Shown: piece after piece, positions 23,837 to 35,105 of the stretch | Layout: each line of letters begins with the position of its first letter | Position numbering within the stretch: the stretch's first letter is position 1 | DNA from: Epiperipatus broadwayi | Lineage: Eukaryota > Onychophora > Udeonychophora > Euonychophora > Peripatidae | Length of the DNA stretch: 64,000 nucleotides | Direction of reading: 5' to 3' | NCBI GenBank assembly: GCA_028023455.1 | Contig: JAQFVV010006472.1 | Span: 574,501 to 638,500 of the forward strand | Made by a program: the position numbers and the translations under genes | Notes under the pieces: generated by a model | What the model saw: only the letters and a program-made list of their open reading frames with translations | Databases searched by the model: none | What the model was told of the DNA's origin: nothing

Positions 23837-24461
23837 TCAGATTTCCCACAATTCTGTTATCTTAACATTTGATGACTGGCGATTCATTAACATTTGACGA
23901 TTTCTTGAAATCAACATAGCCTCTTTTATTTTACGTTTATTATGACAACGTTCAATTTGAATAATTTTCATATTTTTATAATCAAATTTAAATCCATATT
24001 GACAAGATTTATTATAATCAAATATAACAGATGATGAAGGTTTATTTACATCTGTTCCATATTGATTCTCTTTTTGAATTCTATTATATAAAAGCACATG
24101 TTCTTTTATTCTCTTCTCAAATGTACACTTAGATTCACCATATCAATCTATATATAATAGAATTTTGATTAAACTTTGAATTTTGAATTTTAGAATTATT
24201 AAGCAATCTATTTATGTTATTTGTAGAGAAAAAAGCAATATGACACAAACCATTATAAATTTTCCTAATAAACTTGACCTGCTCATCTGATATAAATGGC
24301 ATTGAAATCCATTTCATTTTGATATTTTTATTTTTAATTTTATTATAGTGTTGATTTCTTTTAAATCCTTTAATAATATTAGCAATAGCATTTTTATAAT
24401 AACCAAACAGAATTGTGGCAAATCTGAATTGAACTATGGGTATTGTTAAGGGTTGTCTCAT
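23837..24461 (-). pseudogene. PLE C-terminal region with GIY-YIG endonuclease (PLE-3)
   Basis: Two minus-strand open pieces (24135-24461, then 23837-24097) read as one degraded PLE C-terminus. The first has a linker with WISMPFISDEQVKFIRKIYN and HIAFFSTNN, then SIIYRLIW, where the GIY-type tyrosine lies. Around the break is YGESKCTFEKRIKEH (YIG-like motif and the catalytic-Arg region). The second ends FDYKNMKIIQIERCHNKRKI, KEAMLISRNRQMLMNRQSS, where the Glu of KEA matches the usual catalytic glutamate. A stop separates the pieces and no RT precedes them. The lineage differs from the palindromic PLE at 34-38 kb. The domain would nick target DNA to prime reverse transcription. Confidence 0.75.
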
Positions 24462-24626
24462 TTTGATTATTCAACGTTATATAGTTGATAAAGACTACAA
24501 AGTGTATAGTCGCAAGTACTTCTAAAAGAATATAATTTATATAAATTGTACTGTATTTTGATATATATATATTGATTTGTATATTACATATATTGTGAAA
24601 CGAATACAGATATCAAACTTTATTTG

Positions 24627-24655
<29 letters not shown>

Positions 24656-24660
<5 letters not shown>

Positions 24661-24670
24661 CAGTAACCAG

Positions 24671-24714
<44 letters not shown>

Positions 24715-24748
24715 CTGGTTACTGCTTTAACATATTAGCTGGTTACTG
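24656..24748. repeat. Hairpin around (TA)n plus a third direct copy
   Basis: aaagcagtaaccagctaata, a (TA)n loop, then tattagctggttactgcttt form a hairpin at 24656-24729. It is followed by a further direct copy of tattagctggttactg (24733-24748) that runs into the hAT relic. It may be stacked ends of a small inverted-repeat element. Confidence 0.75.
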
Positions 24749-26570
24749 AGGTTGCCAACCTTTTTTGGGTCAGAACCCACCTTTTTAAATAGTAATTCAA
24801 TCAGCTCTCTCTTTACAAAAACAAAGACAGTTTTATTTTTATATATTTATTATAGGAATTTAACAATATTAGTGTCTCCCAAAGTAGAATAAACCAAAAA
24901 TATTACCAAAAATACAACTATATAGGTCTATTAGTGAGAGGACTGAGCTTAGTGTGGTGACACTAATTTATCAATATTTGGTATTCTTTTTTTCATCAGC
25001 AGTATTGTGTTGCACTATTAACAATCTGTCTTTTCTGTCTCAATAGATTGGTAACTATGCATATGGTTATAGAAATGCAATGAAACATTTCTTTGCTGCA
25101 GTCCATAAAGCTAGATCTAATATTGTGATTTGCTTTTGGAATCAAAGTTATTGATATCCATTTTTTAAATTCAATTTCAGTTCTTTGTTTATTGATAATT
25201 TTATTCATTTCTCCTACAGTGATAATTATGCTGCATAAGTTCTAGAATACAATCCAGAATAACTATATTTAGTATGTCCTAAAATTGGTTTATAAAATTT
25301 TCTTTAAGTGCTTCCAAATGCTATGGCTATGGCAGAATGTCACCATCATTTATTGCCATTGAGGCAAGATTTGGATACTGATAACATGATTGGAAAAATA
25401 GTCATTTTGCTTTGATGAAATTCCATAATCTTTTTGCAGCAAGAAATTTTATTTCATTAAATTTATTAAACAAATCTGTCAAGTAAGCTATATCATTTTT
25501 ATACTTGATTATATTTCTTCTTAACAAATCACCTCTGATTTCAAAAACTCTACAACTGAGTCAATAAATTCAAAGAATAATTTTAAGCTAGTATCCTTGG
25601 ATAACCAATGAACTTTTTTATACAATAGTAAATGACAGAAATTTTTGTCACAAAACTTTCCAAACAATCCATTGTTGAAAACATTGCTTCTTATCTTGTT
25701 AAATATTGTGATTACATACTGTAGAGAGCAATGAAGATGGTCACTCAGATTTTTTTGCCACAAAATGTTGTCAGTAATTATGGTGGGTACATTTGATACT
25801 ATTTTAAAAGGAAATAAATCCACATTAGCATCCAAACAATACCAGAACTTTATTAGTAGCACCTGACAATATATTTTTCATAGGAATATATTTTTCTGTA
25901 AAATAACATTCCACTACATTAAATATAAACTTTCCTTTTGCATACATTTGTAATTGTCTTGCAAATAATAGTTCTTGTCAAATTTTTTTATCGTTTATGA
26001 AGTGAAAATATGTTAGAAGTAAAGCCTCATTGTTTGGTAAAGTTGATTTGTCAAGTTGCAAAGAAAACTCAATAGTTTTCAAAAATTCATTTGCAAATCT
26101 CCCCATATCCCAGGCCATTTTTTTTCTGTGTTTTATTATTGATCAATGGGACTTTTTTAATATTAGATGATGGATTGGTCAGTACAGTGTGCAAAATCTC
26201 ACAACTGATAGTATCAATTCTTCACCAATAGGGTGTTCCCAATTTATCAATAAGCAATGAAATATTATAAGAGACACATAATCATCATTGTCTTGTTTCA
26301 CTGCCATTGAAATTATACAGGTAAAGTTGAATGTCTTAAATGTTGATCTTTGAGCATTTGAAAGTATAATAAATCTTTATGTTTTCCATTAAGATAGATT
26401 TTAGTCAAATGTTCTTCTAATTGTGAAGATTTCATGGCTTCATTGGAGACAACTTTCTAACAAATCAGGAACATTGATAGTGACTTGTTTATAAGTGATT
26501 GAATAAGACCATATTGCACTGTCTACATTTTTTTTTTCAAAACAACATAGTTCTATCTGGAAAATAAAAC
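24749..26570 (-). pseudogene. hAT-superfamily transposase relic (ZBED5/SCAND3-like)
   Basis: On the minus strand an ordered but stop-ridden series of blocks matches the hAT-derived ZBED5/SCAND3/EPM2AIP1-type family. NEAMKSSQLEEHL (about 26440-26400) is the post-BED region, followed by FQMLKDQHLR. 25862-25521 is the best preserved: SLQYVITIFNKIRSNVFNNG then LLLYKKVHWLSKDTSLKLFF, where the family normally has RWLS. The C-terminal dimerisation region is recognisable at 25208-24996 (TNLLRQKRQI). An EELIELL block follows near 24810, next to gttgccaacctttttt, which resembles a hAT terminal sequence. At least eight stops or shifts make it non-functional. The N-terminal BED finger is not visible. Confidence 0.7.
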
Positions 26571-28267
26571 AAATAATGTGATTAATTTCATTATATTTAA
26601 ATTTAATATAACATGATTTACATTATGTAAATATCTCCTACTAATAAAAAACCTAAAAAACTATATCTTTCAGATACTCATAGGTGACAAATAGAAAATT
26701 GATAAATATTTAATCCAAAAAATAAAACAATCATTATTAATTAGGTCTCTGAAAAAAAATCCAGACCTTTGACAAAGTAAAACTCAATTGTTAATTGAGA
26801 CACAGATTTGTATACACATTCAAAGGAAACTCTGTGGAGTATTTTGGGGTGAAATTAAATTGAAACAAACATAAATATTAAGTTTTAGCTAAGAACTGAC
26901 CTCAAGCCGCTTGGTTGTTATCTTTAATACCCATTTCATCTCTTTGCTCTGCCAACACAATCACATAATAATAATCACAATAATGTTATTCAAAATTTAA
27001 AATACATAAAAACAATAAATAAATAAATAAAAAGCAAATGGATACTTATCTATTTGACAATTATTATTTGTGCCAATATTATAACATACATGGCATAAGT
27101 TATTTCTTTTATGTGGTCTTTGTTTAGGCACTACACTGAACTTTAATTTACAATTTCTCTGAAGGAGTACTGAAACAAACTCATATTCTTTAAAAAATTT
27201 CACTCTACTTATAGTAATATTCAATGAACTCATCAGAGCATGCCATAAAATCAGTGATTTGTAAACATAATAATCTTGTTAGGACTTGCATGATCTGAAA
27301 ATGCATGTCTTGCTCAGCTTGTACAATGTCATAGTGTACATTCTAGTTCAAACTTGTTTAGCTAAAAAGTATATAAGTGTTAGTTCAAACATGCATTTAT
27401 GATGGATTAGTAAGATTTTTCAGGATGTTCTTATGAGCAAAGCTCAAGGAAGGTGATGGCTGGTTCTCAATTTCTATTATATCTTGTACCATCAATGCCA
27501 TCTTAAATCTTCTCAGTGCCCACCAGTAGATGGTACTATCTCATTGAAAAACAAAAATGTAAAGGATTAAGCAGTCTTTATTTAAAAACTGTTTATATAT
27601 TCTTTTATATATGAGATGCTCTGTTACACTCATTTTTCTAAGAACATTCTATAATTTAGTATAGGTCACTGATCAAAGATCTTATGATATTTAAAACATG
27701 GTATGTTGAATTATTTATTGTATTTTGTAACTTTTCAATCACTTACTATATATTATCAATGTTGCATATTAATACTTTGTTTTTAATATGAGACTATAAC
27801 CTGTTGTAAATGATTTTCCCTAAACTTTTTCCTGCATATGATGTACAACATATTGTACACTATTTTTCAGTTCTCTAAAACCAATTTTAGCATGGAAATA
27901 TTATTTGATTTAATGTGAATATTATTAATTGCATTTCAAGATGAATTATTATAATTACATAAGAACTTTTTCAAAAAAAAAAAAAAATAAAGTATATTAA
28001 AGTTGTGATATTACATAAGAACCTTTTGTTTATTCATTTCGAATTTTTTTCAATATTTAGTTTTTTTTCTCCTTATAAAAAAATCATAAGAGGCAATTTT
28101 AATATATAATACAACATAAAATAATTTTTTTTACTAATAGATGAAAAAAGTTATTTAGTTGTAATGCGCTGATTGGCTAAATCTGTACACACTAATTGAG
28201 AAACTATAAGAATTAGAAATATTGAAACAGCTATGTCTTATGTACAACAACATAGTAGTGTATATAT
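26571..28267. other. Non-coding interval
   Basis: The minus-strand open frame 26997-27233 has no recognised homology and an ordinary A+T-rich composition, so it is not accepted as a gene. No repeat recognised until the LTR element at 28268. Confidence 0.5.
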
Positions 28268-29999
28268 ATTATAACAGAAATGGTTATTCATACGGTTGAT
28301 TTATTTATTTGTGTATTCAATTATATTTATTTTGATTATTTTATTTTATATTATATTTATTTATTATACTTTAATTCTTTTTCTGACTTTGATTCTTTAT
28401 TATCTTATTTATTTCTTATTTGTTTACTAACAGTTTTGCTAACCGAAATATCCCGGCTTAGCCTCCAACTGTAATGGATTGTTTATTTATTTAACCACCG
28501 CCATTACAATACAAGCAGAGAGCTAATACAGATACAAATTTAACTTCATATCTATACCCTTGACCGAACCCCAAGGCAATACGTACATATTATCTTGGCA
28601 TTATTTTTCCCGGCCAAGAACTCTCGGCTGCTGAACAGAGCAAACTATTTCAAAGAAATTTAACGAATGTCCAGCGCTTGCTATTTATTTTTTAGAATTG
28701 GGAATTCACACGAACAAGCAGCACATGAATACCTTAAACAAATCAGCATGCCCCTTTAATCACTAATTACAGTTTCCCCCCTGTCGTAGCTTGGTGATAG
28801 GAGAATAAAGCAAGGATACGAAATTTAATGATAAATATGTTTAATAATAATACTCACACTTTATATAAAAAAAATACATTATAATAATAATAATAAAAAA
28901 CACACACTTATAAAATACATGGCTATAATAAAACATATGAAAACAGATCAAATATTAAAGTTCTTAAAGTCCTGTTGATAGAGTTCTATTTTATCAAATT
29001 ATTAATTGTGTATTTAGTTATGAGTAGTAAACAGATTAAAATGCATGCATGCTTTTACCTAGGCTTTGTTGTAATTGTCCCATGGGTATTTCTTCCGAGC
29101 GCTCTTGATTAACTTCCTCAGTTTGTGGGGTTATTTCTCGTTCCAGTTTTGCTTGTTGATTCTTTAGGTTGAGTTTCAGTTGACAGCTACAGAAGCGGCA
29201 GTCCCTCTAGCAGGTCAGGCAAAGATCTTACATTGTGAGTCAGTGATGAGATGGCTTGAATCCGAACCCACGTCCCTTTAACGCCACTAGCCACACACTT
29301 CTTTCATTTTCTTTGAGCTGTTGCTTCTTCAAAGTCTCTACTAGCAATCCCAGATAAAAATTGTAATTTTCTTAATCTCTTTCTTTTGTTCATTGTTTTT
29401 AAAATTTTTAATTAAGACTTAGATTTCCAACCAATTCTTATCATTATGTTTCTTTATTTAATTAGTGGCTGGAATGTAAGTCCCAATTAATTTAACAGAT
29501 CAGGCAAAGATCTTCCATTGTTAACATTTTCTTTGTCCATGGAATTTAATTTGTCCAACAGACTTTCACACCTATGGCCATATTGTTTTTTTTATATATC
29601 ACATATTACATTTAATTTTATTTAAAGTTTACAATTCTTTTTTTTTCACATTTGTGTTTTACATTTTATTTTAATTTGTTATTATATAGTTTTTAATGAG
29701 AGAGAAGAAACGCATTTCTTTATGCATCCCCTTCCCCTCTCCCACAATAAACAAAAATAACTTTCTAGCATTTGACTTACAAGAGAGAAAGAGACGCATT
29801 TCTTTATGCACCCCCCTCCCCTTCTCTTACTATTACAAAATCCACAGTAATTTTGACATTAGACTTTCAATTTTTTCTTTTCCTTTTTTTTAAAATTTAA
29901 TAGCTAATTTATTTCACCTTTATTACTTCTTGTTAGCAAATTTATCTAATGTTATTAATAAATATATATGTGTGTCGATGACTTTACGTGGTCATCACA
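28268..29999 (-). repeat. 3' LTR of gag-only element
   Basis: Near-identical to 32403-34142. On the minus strand it has a TATATAAAA box near 29600-29592 and a splice-donor-like cctag|gtaaaag with GT at 29058-29057. A tRNA-like patch (tggctagtgg ... gggttcggattc) lies near 29290-29250. The plus-strand frames here are shadows of T-rich sequence. Confidence 0.85.
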
Positions 30000-30018
30000 T
30001 TACACTCCGCCTGTTTTT
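30000..30018 (-). promoter_or_regulatory. Polypurine tract of the minus-strand LTR element
   Basis: On the minus strand aaaaacaggcggagtgtaa directly precedes the LTR start TGTGATGACC at 29999. Position and purine richness suit the plus-strand primer. It is interrupted by several pyrimidines, so the assignment rests mainly on position. Confidence 0.5.
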
Positions 30019-30360
30019 GAGAATTAAAATCGGGTCGAATCTTAGTCTGAGATGAGAGCTTATTTTAATTCTTTGCTTTCAACCCTTACTTCTGCTTTTA
30101 TTACAGACTTTTCCACTCTATCATGATGAGTGATGAAGATGATGAGGATGACTGCAGAGAGACAGCTAGGTAAAACTACACTATTCTTTCCCATCGATTT
30201 TGGCTGATCAACCAATTTAATCTCTATGCATACGAGACCATGGCATAACTTAACTCTATTAAAAACATAAAAGGTTTAAAGCGTGTGAACAGCAGGATAT
30301 TTCTACTGCCTGTTCATCTTGCACAAACAACAAATTCTTATTCTTTATTTATTTTATTCG

Positions 30361-30440
30361 AGGCACTAATTCTTATTTCTTCATTTATTTATTTTGAGAC
30401 ACTAATTCTTATTATATTGAGACACTAATTCTTATTATAC
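30361..30440 (+). repeat. Short tandem repeat in the LTR element interior
   Basis: About four imperfect copies of gagacactaattcttatt between gag and the polypurine tract. No evident function. Confidence 0.7.
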
Positions 30441-31058
30441 AATGAGTCCAGGATTCTTACTGGCGCTTCATTTAAAAGTTTAACCACCGAGAGCCATGAG
30501 AATCTAAAGTGCGAAGAGACGGCTGAATCAAGCTCAAAATACGACCCAAACATAATGCATACACACACACATATATGCCTCAATCTGCAACCTCATACAC
30601 CTACTAGTGATATCTGTCATTTACGCATTATCACTATTATTCATTTATTTATTTTATTAATTATTAACTGGCTCTTTAATGAGCCTAAACGATTCTTATT
30701 TTTATTTTTACTTCTATTTATTTGTTAATTCTATCTGCATTTATAATTGACAGATTATTATACGAATAAATTATTTATAGATTTCTTTTCCTTTTTTTTT
30801 TTTGTTATTACTTTTATTTACATTTGTCTTGTTGTGCTTGACTGCACGTAAACACGCATTAAGTCTATCATTGATTTCACTCCATGAACACTACCTTTTT
30901 TGTTGTTGTTGTTTATTATAGTGACTTTAATTATTTGTTGTGAGATGATTTGCCCCACCTGTCATATGTTAAAAAAGAAAACAATTTTATTTTTCATGAT
31001 TCCAAGACGTTATCCGTTTCATCGAACCGACATATCCGTCCGTTTATTTTCTTTAGGC

Positions 31059-31977
31059 TTAGTTTTTGTCTGGAGGTTTCTTATGCTTTTTACCATACAT
31101 ATTTCCACTTTTGCTTGGAACTGGAGCAATGTTCCGATGTCCACTAGAGTCGGCTTGCTCATCTGGGTAATTTATATTTGAACCTCTTCCGATCTGTTCG
31201 GACAATTTAGCGCTTTCTGATCTATCAGGAAATGCCTGGTTTCCTTCCCAATAATCATGGTGAGGATTGAATTGCATCTTTCCTATGGGTGGATCATTGG
31301 GCTGGGGTTTAAATCCCTGATCCTCCGCCTTGTAATTAGGCCTAGTGCTGTCAAACGCATTTAGCGACTCAGTAACCTGTCCGACAGTCTTTCCTTCTGG
31401 GCCTATAAGCACTTGCTCCGCACTGTTACTTTCGCTATTTATTTGCAAGCACTTGCTCACGCTTTCTTGCTCTTTACTGTTAGCTCTTATCATCTCTGTT
31501 ATATTTTCTATTTTATTTTCACCCCTTTCTACCCTCACTTCTATCCTCTCAACTGTGTTCGCTAACTGAGTTACCTCTAGTTGTATGTTTTCTATAGCCT
31601 TTCCGTTTTCATTTTTTATTACTTCAATTTTCTCCCCTTGCTCTAATTTAACTTGCTCTATTTTCTCCAGTAGTTCCTCCTGGTGATTCAACCTTTCATT
31701 TGCAACCTTCATTTGGTATGAGGTTTGTTCACATTTTTCATTCACTTCTTCAATTTTTTGGCTAAAATTCTTACTTAGTCATTCATCCAACTCTTCTATC
31801 TTCCTATTTCTTTCATTTCTTTCCCTCATTTCCATAATCAACTGTTAATGGCCTTCCATTATTTTCGTAAGCATATCCATTATAATGCAGCTTTCTATTT
31901 TATTTTTATTATCAGTCTTCGTCTCCATTCTTTTGCTAATTTCTATTTTGCCCACTAGAGCGTCCATTTTTGTTTTT
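31059..31977 (-). pseudogene. gag: Gag-like coiled-coil protein of the LTR element
   Basis: The minus-strand frame from an ATG at 31977 runs to a TAA at 31059 with two internal stops (TAA near 31857, TGA near 31781), about 306 codons. The part after the stops is open for 228 codons. The N-terminal two thirds is a charged coiled coil (KIEQVKLEQGEKIEVIKNEN, VERIEVRVERGENKIENITE). The C-terminal third is hydrophilic, Pro/Asn-rich and basic at the end (GKKHKKPPDKN). Neither a capsid major homology region nor a zinc knuckle was found. The N-terminal style resembles the gag N-terminus at 706-1284. The stops imply the element moved using gag from elsewhere, or decayed in a master copy. Confidence 0.6.
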
Positions 31978-32383
31978 GATATCGTGTGCATCAAATTTAT
32001 TTAACACACACACACACTAATCATTTATATTTTATTCTACGACTTTATTATTCTAACCCTATCCGTATAGGATTATCTTACTTTACTAACTTTATATTTC
32101 ACTGACACTAGGTACATTTGTTCGACTCTCCCCGTCTCACTCACTAATCATCACTCACCCATGCCTGCCTTCAAGACCCCTCCGCAACTGTCTCCAATTT
32201 ACAACCTAACTTCCCAAATTATATCACGTTCTCTTTCTCTCCTTTTACCCTCTAATATTTATTTTATTTCTTGCTTTTGTCTACCACCAAGCTATTTTTT
32301 GATTTGTTTATTAATTATTGCATAAACTATTAATTTTGTTATACTCGAATTCAAATGGGCTGAACTTGTAAACGTGACAATAT

Positions 32384-32402
32384 ATCCTGGAACTGGCCCC
32401 CA
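32384..32402 (-). promoter_or_regulatory. Primer-binding site
   Basis: Minus-strand TGGGGGCCAGTTCCAGGAT starts at 32402, immediately after the LTR end. It begins TGG, complementary to a tRNA CCA end, and the general form (TGGGGGC...) is common in gypsy-like elements. The priming tRNA cannot be named from this alone. Confidence 0.65.
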
Positions 32403-34142
32403 ATTATAATGGAAATGGTTATTCGTACGGTTGATTTATTTATTTGTGTATTCAATTATATTTATTTTGATTATTTTATTTTATATTATATTTATTTATT
32501 ATACTTTAATTCTTTTTCCGACTTTGATTCTTTATTATCTTATTTATTTCTTATTTGTTTACTAACAGTTTTGCTAACCGAAATATCCCGGCTTAGCCTC
32601 CAACTGTAATGGATTGTTTATTTATTTAACCACCGCCATTACAATACAAGCAGAGAGCTAATACAGATACAAATTTAACTTCATATCTATACCCTTGACC
32701 GAACCCCAAGGCAATACGTACATATTATCTTGGCGTTATTTTTCCCGGCCAAGAACTCTCGGCTGCTGAACAGAGCAAACTATTTCAAAGAAATTTAACG
32801 AATGTCCAGCGCTTGCTATTTATTTTTTTAGAATTGGGAATTCGCATGAACAAGCAGCACATGAATACCTTAAACAAATCAGCATGCCCCTTTAATCACT
32901 AATTACAGTTTCCCCCCTGTCGTAGCTTGGTGATAGGAGAATAAAGCAAGGATACGAAATTTAATGATAAATATGTTTAATAATAATACTCACACTTTAT
33001 ATAAAAAAATACATTATAATAATAATAATAAAAAAACACACACTTATAAAATACATGGCTATAATAAAACATATGAAAACAGATCAAATATTAAAGTTCT
33101 TAAAGTCCTGTTGATAGAGTTCTATTTTATCAAATTATTAATTGTGTATTTAGTTATGAGTAGTAAACAGATTAAAATGCATGCATGCTTTTACCTAGGC
33201 TTTGTTGTAATTGTCCCATGGGTATTTCTTCCGAGCGCTCTTGATTAACTTCCTCAGTTTGTGGGGTTATTTCTCGTTCCAGTTTTGCTTGTTGATTCTT
33301 TAGGTTGAGTTTCAGTTGACAGCTACAGAAGCAGTGGTCCCTCTAGCAGGTCAGGCAAAGATCTTACATTGTGAGTCAGTGATGAGATGGCTTGAATCCG
33401 AACCCACGTCCCTTTAATGCCACTAGCCACGCACTTCTTTCATTTTCTTTGAGCTGTTGCTTCTTCAAAGTCTCTACTAGCAATGCCAGATAAAAATTGT
33501 AATTTTCTTAATCTCTTTCTTTTGTTCATTGTTTTTAAAATTTTTAATTAAGACTTAGATTTCCAACCAATTCTTATCATTATGTTTCTTTATTTAATTA
33601 GTGGCTGGAATGTAAGTCCCAATTAATTTAACAGATCAGGCAAAGATCTTCCATTGTTAACATTTTCTTTGTCCGTGGAATTTAATTTGTCCAACAGACT
33701 TTCACACCTACGGCCATATTGTTTTTTTTTATATATCACATATTACATTTAATTTTATTTAAAGTTTACAATTCTTTTTTTTTTCACATTTGTGTTTTAC
33801 ATTTTATTTTAATTTGTTATTATATAGTTTTTAATGAGAGAGAAGAAATGCATTTCTTTATGCATCCCCTTCCCCTCTCCCACAATAAACAAAAATAACT
33901 TTCTAGCATTTGACTTACAAGAGAGAAAGAGACGCATTTCTTTATGCACCCCCCTCCCCTTCTCTTACTATTACAAAATCCACAGTAATTTTGACATTAG
34001 ACTTTCAATTTTTTCTTTTCCTTCCTTTTTTTTTAAAATTTAATAGCTAATTTATTTCACCTTTATTACTTCTTGTTAGCGAATTTATCTAATGTTATTA
34101 ATAAATATATATGTGTGTCGACGACTTTATGTGGTCGTCACA
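32403..34142 (-). repeat. 5' LTR of gag-only element
   Basis: 1,740 bases. Starts TGTGACGACCACATAAAG at 34142 and ends next to the primer-binding site at 32402. It carries the same TATA-like box and the same cctag|gtaaaag donor (GT at 33194-33193) as the 3' copy. It abuts the (TA)n tract at the edge of the PLE palindrome. Confidence 0.85.
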
Positions 34143-34220
34143 ATATATATATATATATATATATCAAAACTACCCCAAATCCAAAATTAAACCAGACCAG
34201 CATAAAAATAATATAAAAAC

Positions 34221-34258
34221 ACAACCTAAGGTTTCACTGCTACAAGCAGACTTCTCAA
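34221..34258 (-). ncRNA. Hammerhead-like motif in PLE-1, left arm
   Basis: Mirror copy of the motif at 38209-38250: TTGAGAA, a CTGC/GCAG stem with TTGTA loop, then T and GAAA, then CC-TTA-GG. Same degeneracy in the first core segment. Confidence 0.4.
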
Positions 34259-34296
34259 GTGTAAAGAACTACAAAAACTACACAATATATATTATA

Positions 34297-35076
34297 TTAA
34301 AAACTACCCACAAATACATTCACTTCCCATCCACCCTTAATATTAAAAGAACTTTTAAATAAGTTAATTGCTTCAGAATAATAAATTTTCAATAATAAAG
34401 ACTCTTTAATTCTTCTTTTGATTTCATTTCTCTCAAAGAAGACAACCTTAGCTTCATCAAAATCAATAGTGTGGCCTGTATCTTTTTCATGGACATACAA
34501 AGCAGAACTAAGATATCTATTTTTAACTCTACTTTTATGAACCTTTATTCTTTCATTTAAACTTAAACTACTCTGACCTATGTAAACCTTCTTACAAAAT
34601 AAACAAGGAATAAAATATACTACACCAGGAATAGTCTTTCCATCAAAAACTTCTTTTGTATTATTTAATAAATTATTCAATGTAACACCCCTTTTCCAAG
34701 CAATTTTCTTATTTCCAAACAATTTACTATTTCTACACACAATTTTATAAGAAGACAATTTAAATGGCAAAGAAATAAAATCATATTTTTCTTTAACCTT
34801 TACATCCTTACAAATATTACTATTAAATAAAATACTTTTAACAAATTTATCAGAGTATCCAACACTCAAATAATCTTTATAAAATTGAAATTTCTGAAAC
34901 AAAGCAACCCCACTAGAATTATTTAATTTAATATTTCTATGACAATAATTCCTTAAAGCAGTTACTTTATGAGATACAGACTGATAGCTATCAGGTTTAA
35001 TTATAGATCTTAATCCTTTACTTTTAACTAAATGACTGCACAATATACAATTAGTTTCTACATTTCTAATCACCAA
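34297..35076 (-). pseudogene. PLE-1 GIY-YIG region, left arm
   Basis: The minus-strand 259-codon frame matches the right-arm copy (37394-38173) almost throughout. It keeps a fuller GIY motif (GVVYFIPC, then CKKVYIG), the ERIKVH arginine and the RRIKESLL glutamate, so the nuclease fold looks intact here. An N-terminal CxxC (NCILCSH) and HxxxR-type residues may be part of the linker zinc-binding region of PLEs. It is cut off from its RT by the same frameshift as in the right arm, and the first codon counted is not a genuine start. Confidence 0.8.
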
Positions 35077-35105
35077 AAGATCTAAAAATTTTAACTTACC
35101 AAAAT

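Larger units (their letters stand above)
23680..24595 (-). mobile_element. Truncated Penelope-like element between inverted flanks (PLE-3)
   Basis: A GIY-YIG coding relic sits between two near-identical inverted segments of about 190 bases (left about 23680-23866, right about 24408-24595). Both contain caacgttatatagttgataa on one strand or the other and end in TA-rich sequence. In element orientation the flanks are the 3' UTR and an inverted partial copy of it placed upstream, an arrangement typical of PLE insertions. The RT domain is missing. Each flank carries a hammerhead-like motif (23749-23779 minus, 24485-24515 plus). Confidence 0.7.
28268..34142 (-). mobile_element. Gag-only LTR retrotransposon, about 5.9 kb
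   Basis: Two direct repeats of about 1.73 kb (28268-29999 and 32403-34142) flank a 2.4-kb interior. Orientation is minus: LTRs begin TGTGA.GACCAC, a primer-binding-like TGGGGGCCAGTTCCAGGAT abuts the inner edge of the right LTR, and a purine-rich aaaacaggcggagtgtaa abuts the left LTR. The LTRs differ at only about 1-2% of positions by eye, so the insertion is fairly recent. Flanks read ATAT on both sides, consistent with a 4-base target duplication in TA repeats but not diagnostic. The interior encodes only a broken gag and no protease, RT or integrase, so mobility would need another element's enzymes. Confidence 0.85.

Noticed and set aside
28280-28474. Frames at 28280-28474 and 32409-32609 (same peptide twice)
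   Set aside because: They are the same T-rich piece of the two LTRs, and they run against the element's direction.
29696-29893. Frames at 29696-29893 and 33834-34043
   Set aside because: Duplicated LTR sequence read on the wrong strand; no domain recognised.
31345-31569. Plus-strand frame of 74 codons
   Set aside because: Antisense shadow of the gag-like frame on the minus strand of the LTR element.
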